A DNA stretch of 17,304 bases from Streptomyces iakyrus. Lineage in GTDB: Bacteria; Actinomycetota; Actinomycetes; Streptomycetales; Streptomycetaceae. Shown piece after piece: positions 6,148-12,963 of the stretch (position 1 is the stretch's first letter; each line of letters starts with the position of its first letter). The stretch spans positions 1 to 17,304 of the forward strand of contig NZ_JNXI01000051.1 of assembly GCF_000717055.1 (NCBI RefSeq), read 5' to 3'. The notes under the pieces are model-generated. The model was not told where the DNA came from. It searched no databases and worked only from the letters and a program-made list of their open reading frames with translations. The position numbers were made by a program, and so were the translations under genes.

Positions 6148-6783
6148 ATGACTGCACGCCGCAAGCTCGTCCGCCGTACCGCACTCGCCGTCACCGCCGG
6201 CGCCGCCGCTCTCGTCCTGTCCGCCTGCGGCGGTGGCGGACACGACATGTCCTCGATGGGGGGCGACTCCGACTCCAGCCCTTCCGCGACCGCCTCGGCG
6301 AAGGCCGGCGACCACAACGACCAGGACGTCTCCTTCGCGGAGGAGATGATCCAGCACCACCGTCAGGCCATCGAGATGGCCGATCTGGCCGCCGACCGCG
6401 CCTCCTCGCAGGAGGTCAAGGACCTCGCCACGAAGATCAAGGGCGCGCAGGACCCGGAGATCAAGACGATGTCCGGCTGGCTCACCTCGTGGGGCGAGGA
6501 GGTCCCCGCTGACATGTCCGGCATGGAAGGCCACGACATGTCGTCCTCCATGCCCGGCATGATGAGCAGCGAGGACATGGACAAGCTGGAGAAGGCCTCC
6601 GGCGCCGAGTTCGACAAGATGTTCCTCGAGATGATGGTCAAGCACCACGAGGGCGCCGTCGAGATGGCCAAGACGCAGAAGGCCGAGGGCAAGTACGGTC
6701 CCGCGACGAAGCTCGCGGACGACGTGATCACGGCCCAGACCGCCGAGATCGAGCAGATGGACAAGATGCTCGGCAAGAGCTGA
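6148..6783 (+). CDS. DUF305 lipoprotein, probable copper-binding
   Basis: A 211-residue protein starting at ATG 6148, with CAGGAG 7 nt upstream. A Tat/Sec-like basic start and the lipobox LSAC (Cys27) mark a lipoprotein anchored outside the membrane. Two DUF305 repeats are visible, with EEMIQHHRQAIEMA at 65-78 and EMMVKHHEGAVEMA at 161-174. Between them lies a Met/His-rich segment (DMSGMEGHDMSSSMPGMM, about 122-139). DUF305 proteins adopt a ferritin-like helical fold and commonly occur with copper or silver resistance genes. The HH pairs and Met clusters are candidate metal ligands. It follows DUF6153 on the same strand and ends at a very strong terminator. Confidence 0.9.
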   Translation: MTARRKLVRRTALAVTAGAAALVLSACGGGGHDMSSMGGDSDSSPSATASAKAGDHNDQDVSFAEEMIQHHRQAIEMADLAADRASSQEVKDLATKIKGAQDPEIKTMSGWLTSWGEEVPADMSGMEGHDMSSSMPGMMSSEDMDKLEKASGAEFDKMFLEMMVKHHEGAVEMAKTQKAEGKYGPATKLADDVITAQTAEIEQMDKMLGKS

Positions 6784-6791
6784 CGCGGCGA

Positions 6792-6843
6792 CAGAAACGG
6801 TGTGGCCGACGGTGCGCAGGCGCCGTCGGCCACACCGTTTCTG
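6792..6843. terminator. Strong bidirectional terminator
   Basis: Two perfect 21-nt arms, 6792-6812 and 6823-6843, pair around a 10-nt loop. The site lies between the convergent DUF305 (plus) and MFS (minus) genes. Seen from the DUF305 side the stem ends in TTT, and symmetry makes it usable from both directions. Confidence 0.92.
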
Positions 6844-6874
6844 GTTGTCGTGCCGCCTTGTGGGGTCGAACGGG

Positions 6875-8428
6875 CTACGTCGCGTCACGACGAGGCAGCC
6901 GCACGGCAATGAGTGCCGCGGCGAGCACGCAGAGCGCCGCGCTGGCGAGGAGGACGTGGGACATGGTGTCGGTGAAGGCTCCCGCGACGTGGTGGGACAG
7001 GTCCTCTCCGAGCGGCTGGTCGAGACGGCGGGCGGCGGCTTCGGCGCCGGCGATGTTGTCGCGGGCTGCGTCGGCTACCGGCTGGGGAAGTCCGCGCAGG
7101 TGGGGGTCGAGGTCGCGGGTGTAGGTGATGTTCAGGACGGTGCCGAGGACGGCGACGCTGAACGCGGCGCCGATCTGGCGAATGGCAATCAACAGCCCGG
7201 ATCCGGCGGCCGCGCGGTGCTCGGGGAGCGTGGCCGTCACCGCGTCGACGGCGGGCGCGAGGGCGAGTCCGGCGCCGAGGCCGATGACGGCCAGGCAGGC
7301 GGCGCTGAAGGCGTACGCCGAGTCGGGGGTGACGGCCGAGTAGACGGCGAAGCCGACGGCGGCGACGGCCAGTCCCGCGACCATGGGGATCTTTGCGCCG
7401 ATTCCGGTGACGACCTTGTCCACGGCCGCCGCGGCCACCAGGATCGCCGCAACGAGCGGTACCAGCCGCAGTCCGGTGCCGAACGAGTCGTTGCCCTGGA
7501 GGACTTGCAGGTATTGGGGCACCACGAACAGGGCGCCGACGACTGTAAAGGTGCCTGCGGCGGCGGCCACGGTCGGCCAGGTGAAGGCCGGGTTCGCGAA
7601 CAGCCGCAGGTCGACCAGCGGGTGGGGGGAACGGCGCTCCCAGAACAGGAAGGCGGCCAGCAGCAGGACGCCACCGACGATCGCGGCGAGCACGCCGGGA
7701 TCGGTCCGCTGTCCTCGGGCGCCTGGGATGATGCCGTACACCAGCGCGGCGGTGCCGAGCACCGACGTGGTGATGCCGGGGAAGTCCAGTCGTGGTGCGG
7801 TGGGGTCGGAGGACTCGGGTAGCAGGACGGCCGCAGCGATGAGCGCGAGGGCGCCGACGGGGACGTTGATGAGGAAGACCGAGCCCCACCAGAAGTGCTG
7901 AAGCAGCCAGCCGCCGACGATCGGCCCGAGGGGCAGCCCGACGCCGAGGGCCCCGACCCATACGGCGATGGCGCGACGCCGTTCCTCAGATGGGAAGAGC
8001 GCGGGCAGGATGCCGAGGGAGAGCGGCACGATGATCGCAGCGCCTACGCCCATGACCGTGCGGGCGGCGATCAGTCCGTCGGCGCTGCCGCTGTAGGCGG
8101 CCCAGGCGGAGGCGGCGACGAACGCCGCCAGTCCGGCCAGCACCCGGCGGCGGCCGATGGGGGTCCCCCGCGCCCTTAAGGCGTGGGGGAGGTCGCCGAG
8201 GCCGCCCGCCGGGAGCATCAGGGAGGCGAAGACCAAAACGTACGCGTTGACGATCCACTGCAGCTGGCTCGTGCTCGCCTCGAGGTCGCCGGCCAGCGTG
8301 GGCAGGGCGACGTTGAGGACCATCAGGTCCAGGCCGACGGTGAGCAAGGCGATCACCAGGGCGGCCGGGCCCGCCCAGCGGCGTGCCGCAGACGGTTCAG
8401 GCGTCGGACGGGGGTCGCTCATGCTCAT
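6875..8428 (-). CDS. DHA2-type MFS drug/metal exporter with an in-frame insertion
   Basis: A 517-residue, 14-helix-type exporter of the EmrB/QacA class. ATG 8428 is preceded by GGGAG at 5 nt. Helix 1 carries LTVGLDLMVLNVALPTLAGD, and motif C-like GVGLPLGPIVGGWLL and ILPALFPSEERRRAIAVW are also present. The conserved loop after helix 2, normally GxLGDRxGRRR, here reads GGLGD, then 11 extra residues (LPHALRARGTP), then IGRRRVL. The extra DNA is a palindrome that also supplies a TTA Leu84 codon. Such proteins export drugs or cations with proton exchange. The insertion in the gating loop could damage function. The gene overlaps the lspA end by 32 bp and ends at the bidirectional terminator. Confidence 0.87.
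   Translation of the reverse strand: MSMSDPRPTPEPSAARRWAGPAALVIALLTVGLDLMVLNVALPTLAGDLEASTSQLQWIVNAYVLVFASLMLPAGGLGDLPHALRARGTPIGRRRVLAGLAAFVAASAWAAYSGSADGLIAARTVMGVGAAIIVPLSLGILPALFPSEERRRAIAVWVGALGVGLPLGPIVGGWLLQHFWWGSVFLINVPVGALALIAAAVLLPESSDPTAPRLDFPGITTSVLGTAALVYGIIPGARGQRTDPGVLAAIVGGVLLLAAFLFWERRSPHPLVDLRLFANPAFTWPTVAAAAGTFTVVGALFVVPQYLQVLQGNDSFGTGLRLVPLVAAILVAAAAVDKVVTGIGAKIPMVAGLAVAAVGFAVYSAVTPDSAYAFSAACLAVIGLGAGLALAPAVDAVTATLPEHRAAAGSGLLIAIRQIGAAFSVAVLGTVLNITYTRDLDPHLRGLPQPVADAARDNIAGAEAAARRLDQPLGEDLSHHVAGAFTDTMSHVLLASAALCVLAAALIAVRLPRRDAT
8161..8193. repeat. Short palindromic repeat inserted in the MFS gene
   Basis: CCCCC-G-CGCC at 8165-8174 pairs with GGCG-T-GGGGG at 8180-8189 around a CTTAA loop, with one wobble. 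The bounds match the extra residues relative to the family motif. GGGGGTCCCCC-flanked hairpins resemble small dispersed repeats seen many times in Streptomyces genomes. Confidence 0.6.
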
Positions 8429-8822
8429 GGTCGCTCCCGAGGAAGGACAGTGCGACGCGGGTGATGGCGCCGAGCACGATGAAGGCGTCGGCGAGGTTGA
8501 AGGTGGGCCACCAGCCGGAGTGCAGGTAGTCGGTGACGACGCCGTCCGCGGCCCGGTCGACGAGGTTGGCCGCCGCGCCGTCCAGGATCGAGGCGAGCGC
8601 AATGCCCCACAGACGACGGGCCGTTGCGGCGGTACGCCACAGCGCCACCGCCACCACGGCCGTGATCAGTCCGGTCACGGTGTGGACCGTCCAGGCAGGC
8701 GCGTTGGCGAGTAAGGAGAACGCCACCCCGGGGTTGAGGGCCAGTCGCAGATCCAGCGGGTCGGCCTCGACCGGTTTGCCCGGCAAGGCGCGCTGCGCCC
8801 ACGCCTTGATGCCCAGATCCAC
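8397..8822 (-). CDS. lspA: Signal peptidase II (LspA), 5'-truncated
   Basis: The frame from GTG 8822 encodes 141 residues of lipoprotein signal peptidase, which removes signal peptides from prolipoproteins in the membrane. Both catalytic aspartates are present: Asp89 in NLVDRAADGVVTDYLH and Asp112 in FNLADAFI. LNPGVAFSLL is also conserved. The N-terminus is abnormal. The first helix normally runs into VDLGIKAWA, but its upstream half (GLLTLAA) lies in another frame, followed further upstream by a stop. A frameshift near 8835 and a junction near 8865 therefore remove helix 1, and function is doubtful. LspA genes are known in lead/cadmium resistance loci (PbrC), which fits the nearby ATPase. 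Confidence 0.75.
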   Translation of the reverse strand: MDLGIKAWAQRALPGKPVEADPLDLRLALNPGVAFSLLANAPAWTVHTVTGLITAVVAVALWRTAATARRLWGIALASILDGAAANLVDRAADGVVTDYLHSGWWPTFNLADAFIVLGAITRVALSFLGSDHEHERPPSDA

Positions 8823-8871
8823 TCCGGCGAGGAGCGGCGGCCAGGGTCAGCAGCCCGGCGCGGCGCCCCTA

Positions 8872-9204
8872 CGGACCGTTTTCGGGGCCGAGGACGGCAC
8901 GTACGACGCCGCGTTCGACTTCGCGATCATCCATCACATCCCCGACTGGCGCTCCGCCGTCGCCGAGATCGCCCGCGTCCTCAAGCCCGGCGGGCTCTTC
9001 GTCTTCGACGAGGTCACCGCGCACGCCCTGGCCCGCCCCAGCTACCGTCTCCTGTTCGACCACCCGGAGTACGACCGCTTCAGCGCCGACGGCTTCCTCG
9101 CCGAACTGCCGCGCCACGGCCTCGACGTTCGCGGGGCCCCCACCCACATCCGCGGCGACTACCTGCTCGGAGTCGCCCGCAAGCGCACCCCGGCCCGAGA
9201 GTGA
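8872..9204 (+). pseudogene. Class I SAM-dependent methyltransferase, C-terminal remnant
   Basis: About 108 residues of a Rossmann-type methyltransferase: FDFAIIHHIPDWRSAVAEIA (motif II/post-II region) and RVLKPGGLFVFDE (motif III, typical of UbiE-like enzymes), followed by a C-terminal cap ending RGDYLLGVARKRTPARE. The SAM-binding GxGxG motif I and everything before it are missing. Coding starts abruptly at about 8872, head-to-head with the truncated lspA, and the upstream DNA in this frame is the antisense of lspA. It therefore cannot bind SAM and is a deletion remnant. The substrate is unknown. Confidence 0.75.
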
Positions 9205-9281
9205 GCGCCGCCGCTCGGCCTCGGCGTTGAGGCAAGCCGTCAGGGCTGCCTCACAGCCACTTGCTACGCCCCCTACCAGCT

Positions 9282-9311
9282 CACATCAACGTTCGTTAGA
9301 GTATTGATGTG
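9282..9311. promoter_or_regulatory. Operator and promoter of the CadC-like gene
   Basis: CACATCAA (9282-9289) and TTGATGTG (9304-9311) form a perfect 8-bp dyad with a 14-nt spacer. Inside it TAGAGT (9297-9302) fits a -10 element exactly 7 nt before the GTG start, so the transcript is probably leaderless. The right arm includes the start codon, so a bound ArsR dimer would cover -10, +1 and start together. TTGAT-type arms are common in ArsR operators. Confidence 0.7.
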
Positions 9312-9677
9312 ACCGAGGAACGACTCGATTCGTGCGACCTGCTGTGCCTGGACCTGCCCAAGGCGGAGGACATCCGCGGACGTCTCCCGGCCTTCGAGGC
9401 CCTGGAGCCCGCGGCCCGCACCGCCAAGGGCCTTGCCGATCCGACCCGGCTGAACATCGCCGCCGCGCTCGAGGCGGGTGGCGAACTGTGCGTGTGTGAC
9501 ATGGCCTGGATCGTCGGCCAGCCGCAGAACCTGGTGTCGCACCATCTGCGGCAGCTGCGCACGGCCGGTCTCGCCACCTCGCGGCGCGACGGCCGGCTGG
9601 TGATGTACGGGCTGACCGAGCAGGGACGGTTCCTGGTGCGGGTGCTCCTCGGCGACGACGTCTCCACAGAGATCTAG
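9309..9677 (+). CDS. ArsR/SmtB-family repressor, CadC-like
   Basis: A 122-residue winged-helix metal sensor starting at GTG 9309 inside its own operator. The Cys set matches the CadC alpha3N site: Cys9 and Cys13 in DSCDLLCLD, and Cys61 and Cys63 in GELCVCDMA. In CadC the equivalent thiolates bind Cd(II), Pb(II) or Bi(III) and release DNA. The recognition helix is QNLVSHHLRQLRTAGL, followed by the wing RRDGRLVMYGL. It lies 22 bp upstream of the P-type ATPase gene with no terminator between, so the two form an autoregulated operon. Expected inducers are Cd/Pb and perhaps Zn. Confidence 0.9.
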   Translation: MTEERLDSCDLLCLDLPKAEDIRGRLPAFEALEPAARTAKGLADPTRLNIAAALEAGGELCVCDMAWIVGQPQNLVSHHLRQLRTAGLATSRRDGRLVMYGLTEQGRFLVRVLLGDDVSTEI

Positions 9678-9699
9678 TACGGACGGAAAGGGGATCTCC

Positions 9700-11937
9700 A
9701 TGGGAGCCGAGTGCTGCGCGCCGACCGGTGCGGAGACCGAAACCGAAGCCGGTGACGACAAGCGGGACACGTCGCCGCAGCGGCTGTGGCAGGTGCGCGA
9801 GCTGCAGTTGGCCACCGCGGCGGGCATGCTGCTGCTGGCCGCCTGGTTGACCGGCCGCACAGGTGCGGATACGGCGGAACTCACTCTGGAACTGGCCGCC
9901 GCGGCGGTCGGTGGCTGCACCTTCATCCCCTCCTCCATCCGCAACCTGTTCAAGTACCGGCACATCGGTGTCGGCACCCTCATGACCGTCGCCGCCATCG
10001 GCGCGGTCGCGCTCGGCCAGTTCTTCGAGGCCGCCATGCTCGGCGTGCTGTTCTCCATCGCGGAGGGCCTGGAGCACTACGCCGTCGTACGCACCCGCCG
10101 CGGCCTGCGCGCGCTGCTCAGCCTCGTGCCCGACACCGCCTCCGTACTGCGCGACGGCCGCGAACTGCAGCTGGAACCGGGCGAGTTGGCGCTCGGCGAC
10201 GTGATGCTGCTGCGGCCGGGGCAGCGGGCCGCGACCGACGGCGTCATCCGCAGCGGACGCACCAGCCTCGACCTGTCCGCCATCACCGGTGAGTCGATGC
10301 CCATCGAGGCCGCGGCCGGCGATCCGGTGCACGCCGGGGCGATCAATGGCGGCGGCGCCATCGAGGTCGAGGTGACCGCGCTGGCCAAGGACAGTTCGCT
10401 GGCCCGGATCGTCCACATCGTGGAGGAGGCGCAGGAGCGCAAGGGCAGCGGGCAGCGGCTGGCGGACCGGCTCGCCAAGCCGCTCGTGCCCGGGATCGTG
10501 GTCTTGGCAGTACTGATCGCGGGGCTCGGAGCGATCTTCGGCGACCCGCTGCTGTGGCTGCAGCGGGCCCTGGTCGTGCTGGTCGCTGCCTCGCCGTGCG
10601 CGCTGGCCATCGCCGTACCGCTGACGGTCGTCGCCGCGGTCGGGGCGGCCAGCCGCACCGGGGCCCTGGTCAAGGGTGGGCTCGCGCTGGAACAGCTGGG
10701 CGCGGTACGGACCGTCGCCCTCGACAAGACCGGCACCCTCACCCGCAACGAACCGTGCGTCATCGCCACCGTCCCCGCCCCCGGCGCCGCCGAGGCCGAA
10801 GTGCTGCGGCTCGCCGCCGCCCTGGAGGCCCGCAGCGAACACCCCCTGGCCGCCGCGATCCTCGCCGCCGTCGGCAGTGATGTGCCGGACGCGGCCGACG
10901 TCACCGCGGTGGTCGGCCACGGTCTGCGAGGCGCAGTGGGGGGCGCACCTGTACGGCTGGGCCGCCCGGGGTTCATCGACCCCGGCGCTCTCGCCTCCGA
11001 CGTCACCCGACTTCAGGACCAGGGCGCGACGGTCGTCCTCGTCGAGCGCGGCACGGTGCTGGTGGGTGCCATCGCCGTACGCGACGAGCTCAGGCCCGAA
11101 GCAGCCGAGACCGTACGCGAGTTGGGCCGCCTCGGTGTCCGGGTGGCCATGCTGACGGGTGACAACACCCGCACCGCGCAGGCCCTGGCGGCCTCGGCCG
11201 GCATCACCGACGTACGCGCCGATCTTCGCCCGGAGGACAAGGCCGCGCACATCACCGACCTGAAGTCGGGCGGGCGCGGCGGGGTGGCCATGGTGGGCGA
11301 CGGAATCAACGATGCCCCCGCCCTCGCCACCGCGGACGTTGGCATTGCGATGGGCGCCATGGGTACGGACGTGGCCGTCGAAACCGCCGATGCCGCGCTC
11401 ATGGGCGAGGACCTGCGGCACCTTCCGCAGCTGCTGCGGCACGCCCGCCGTGCCCGACGGTTGATGGTGCAGAACATCGTGATGTCGCTGGCCATCATCA
11501 CGGTGCTCATCCCGTTGGCCGCGTTCGGGGTGCTGGGCCTGGCCACGGTCGTGTTCATCCATGAGCTGGCCGAGGTCGTGGTGATCGCCAACGCGATCCG
11601 CGGCGCCAAGGCGACGCCGCTGCCGGGGGTGACAGCGGTGACCGGGTCCGCGTCGGCGACCTCGGGGATCCTGCCCGAGCAGGAGGACGCCGGATGCTGC
11701 GACTCGTGCTCGCCCCAGGGGGCCAAGACCGCCCAGGAGCCGATCGTGGTGATTCCGGCGCAGTCCGTCCCGCCGATGGAAGGGGAGGCCGCCGGATGCT
11801 GTGAGGGATGTTCGACCGACAGCCCGGCAGCCCGCATCGAGTCCGCGATCCGCGTGCAGATCACCCCGCGCCGGGCCACGTTGCCGCTGGCAGGCGGCCG
11901 CCTTGAGCCCGATGACGGGGTCACAGCATCTGATTGA
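9700..11937 (+). CDS. P1B-type heavy-metal ATPase (CadA/CtpG-like)
   Basis: A 745-residue ATP-driven metal exporter in the membrane. Motifs in order are TGES at 196-199 (actuator), SPC at 298-300 (transmembrane metal site), DKTGT at 342-346 (phosphorylated Asp342), SEHP at 379-382, TGDN at 486-489 and GDGINDAP at 533-540. The last helix holds HELAE at 621-625, close to the P1B-4 HE-type motif and to mycobacterial CtpG. There is no N-terminal HMA domain, only MGAECC. Instead the C-terminal 110-residue tail has two repeats, GCCDSC (665-670) and GCCEGC (699-704), likely cytosolic metal ligands. With the CadC-like repressor upstream, Cd/Pb/Zn export is the best reading. A strong terminator follows. 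Confidence 0.93.
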   Translation: MGAECCAPTGAETETEAGDDKRDTSPQRLWQVRELQLATAAGMLLLAAWLTGRTGADTAELTLELAAAAVGGCTFIPSSIRNLFKYRHIGVGTLMTVAAIGAVALGQFFEAAMLGVLFSIAEGLEHYAVVRTRRGLRALLSLVPDTASVLRDGRELQLEPGELALGDVMLLRPGQRAATDGVIRSGRTSLDLSAITGESMPIEAAAGDPVHAGAINGGGAIEVEVTALAKDSSLARIVHIVEEAQERKGSGQRLADRLAKPLVPGIVVLAVLIAGLGAIFGDPLLWLQRALVVLVAASPCALAIAVPLTVVAAVGAASRTGALVKGGLALEQLGAVRTVALDKTGTLTRNEPCVIATVPAPGAAEAEVLRLAAALEARSEHPLAAAILAAVGSDVPDAADVTAVVGHGLRGAVGGAPVRLGRPGFIDPGALASDVTRLQDQGATVVLVERGTVLVGAIAVRDELRPEAAETVRELGRLGVRVAMLTGDNTRTAQALAASAGITDVRADLRPEDKAAHITDLKSGGRGGVAMVGDGINDAPALATADVGIAMGAMGTDVAVETADAALMGEDLRHLPQLLRHARRARRLMVQNIVMSLAIITVLIPLAAFGVLGLATVVFIHELAEVVVIANAIRGAKATPLPGVTAVTGSASATSGILPEQEDAGCCDSCSPQGAKTAQEPIVVIPAQSVPPMEGEAAGCCEGCSTDSPAARIESAIRVQITPRRATLPLAGGRLEPDDGVTASD

Positions 11938-11966
11938 CCACTCGGAGCCGCTCCCTGAGCGACTGT

Positions 11967-12004
11967 AGTTCTCGGGACGCTGCCAGGGCAGCGTCCCGAG
12001 AACT
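11967..12004 (+). terminator. Hairpin terminator of the ATPase operon
   Basis: Perfect 18-nt arms at 11967-11984 and 11987-12004 leave two unpaired bases, so the closing pairs open to form the loop. It starts 30 bp after the ATPase stop codon. Confidence 0.92.
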
Positions 12005-12158
12005 GTCACTGTTCCTTGGGCTGACGCAGTCGAGCGGCTACAAGGCCACAACGAGGGTGCAACGGGCGGGTGGCGACGCAGTGGCTCGACGCGGTCCGTC
12101 CCTACCATCCGAGATGCAAGGGGGGTACCAGGTGCGACCCCCTGGGCAGGGGGTCTCT

Positions 12159-12689
12159 GTGCGGTCGACCGCTTCATGGCCGGTGTTCCGGCGCTGTGTC
12201 GGCATCGTAGCGGCCGGCGTGGCCCTGGCGGCAAGCTCAGGGTGCTCGGTTCCCGTCGATGCCGTCGCCGGCATCTCCGTGACCGGCGACGGCCGTCTGC
12301 TCGGCGTCATGATGGTCTGCGGACATCGGATCGATGGCGCGACCCTCTATGTGGACGGCGACGACGCCGACAAAGCGGTGACGGTCGGTTCATGGACCGC
12401 TGACCGCCCCCTCGCGGCTGGTCTCACCACATGGACCCTCGATTCTCCTTCCCCTGGCTGGACCGCGACCAGATCTCTCACCCCGCTCACCGCCAAGACC
12501 ACCTATGCCCTCTACGGCTGGACAAAGGACAACTCGTGGTCATCGGGTAGCTTCTCCTTCACCCTGACCGACCGGGACCGGCTCACGCCGGGAACGGTCC
12601 GCTACGACGACGTCTCGGCCAACGGCGACTTTTCCACAGTCACCGTCCCCGTTGCGGAGTTCAAAGCCAAGGCCTGCCAGAACATGTGA
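12159..12689 (+). CDS. Small lipoprotein of unknown function
   Basis: A 176-residue protein starting at GTG 12159, with AGGGGG 5 nt upstream. An in-frame ATG at 12114 is less well placed. The signal sequence RRCVGIVAAGVALAASSGC gives a lipobox at Cys29. The mature part is beta-rich, with short turns such as TLYVDGDDADKAVTVGSW and YALYGWTKDNSWSSGSFSF, suggesting an immunoglobulin-like or beta-sandwich fold. I know no assigned function; similar lipoproteins are common in Streptomyces. It is transcribed separately from the ATPase operon, behind a strong terminator. It faces the convergent His-rich gene, with a palindrome between or overlapping. No clear metal-binding motif is seen. Confidence 0.75.
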   Translation: MRSTASWPVFRRCVGIVAAGVALAASSGCSVPVDAVAGISVTGDGRLLGVMMVCGHRIDGATLYVDGDDADKAVTVGSWTADRPLAAGLTTWTLDSPSPGWTATRSLTPLTAKTTYALYGWTKDNSWSSGSFSFTLTDRDRLTPGTVRYDDVSANGDFSTVTVPVAEFKAKACQNM

Positions 12690-12745
12690 AGCCACGGCGC
12701 GCCGGGCCGGGTCCAGGCACTCACGTTCTCGGGTGCCAGGCCCCC

Positions 12746-12883
12746 TCAACCTTCGTGTCGTTGAACGGCGGTGGCCCACCTCGGCCGAGGTGGGCCACTG
12801 TGCGACTCGTGCGCGTGTACGTGATCGTCGTCGTGTTGGTGTCCGTGGTCGTGGTCATGGTGGTGTGTCGGCTGCTCGGCCAT
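12746..12883 (-). CDS. Very small His/Asp-rich metal-binding-like protein
   Basis: A 45-residue frame starting at ATG 12883, with a strong GGAGGGG 8 nt upstream. After MAEQPT it is a metal-chelator-like run (HHHDHDHGHQHDDDHVHAHE), and 12 of 45 residues are His. The tail SHSGPPRPRWATAVQRHEG is encoded through the palindrome at 12771-12798. Such segments bind Zn, Ni, Co or Cu in CDF, HypB and ZIP proteins. Here it stands alone, 80 bp after the DivIVA-like gene on the same strand, and may be a small buffer or metallochaperone. The ribosome site makes it credible despite its size. The alternative is the 5' remnant of a longer protein. Confidence 0.55.
   Translation of the reverse strand: MAEQPTHHHDHDHGHQHDDDHVHAHESHSGPPRPRWATAVQRHEG
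12771..12798. terminator. Perfect 28-bp palindrome, probable bidirectional terminator
   Basis: GTGGCCCACCTCGG is followed directly by its own reverse complement. It lies 82 bp after the lipoprotein stop on the plus strand and inside the last codons of the convergent His-rich gene. It is probably a shared terminator. Confidence 0.75.
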
Positions 12884-12963
12884 CTTCGTTTCCCCTCCGG
12901 CGAAGTGAGTTGTGCGGTGTACGGGCCGCTGGCGGTGGGGCGCGAGTCCATCGCACCGTGGGT

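Noticed and set aside
9286..12234. Open frame of about 980 codons on the minus strand opposite the ATPase operon
   Set aside because: It is antisense to a clear CadC-like/ATPase operon with every P-type motif. Its Gly/Arg/His-rich composition is typical of high-GC shadow frames.
12746..12883. Histidine-attenuator leader peptide followed by a terminator
   Set aside because: The His run plus hairpin looks like his-operon attenuation, but no gene lies downstream on that strand. Asp and Gly are interspersed as in metal-binding arms.
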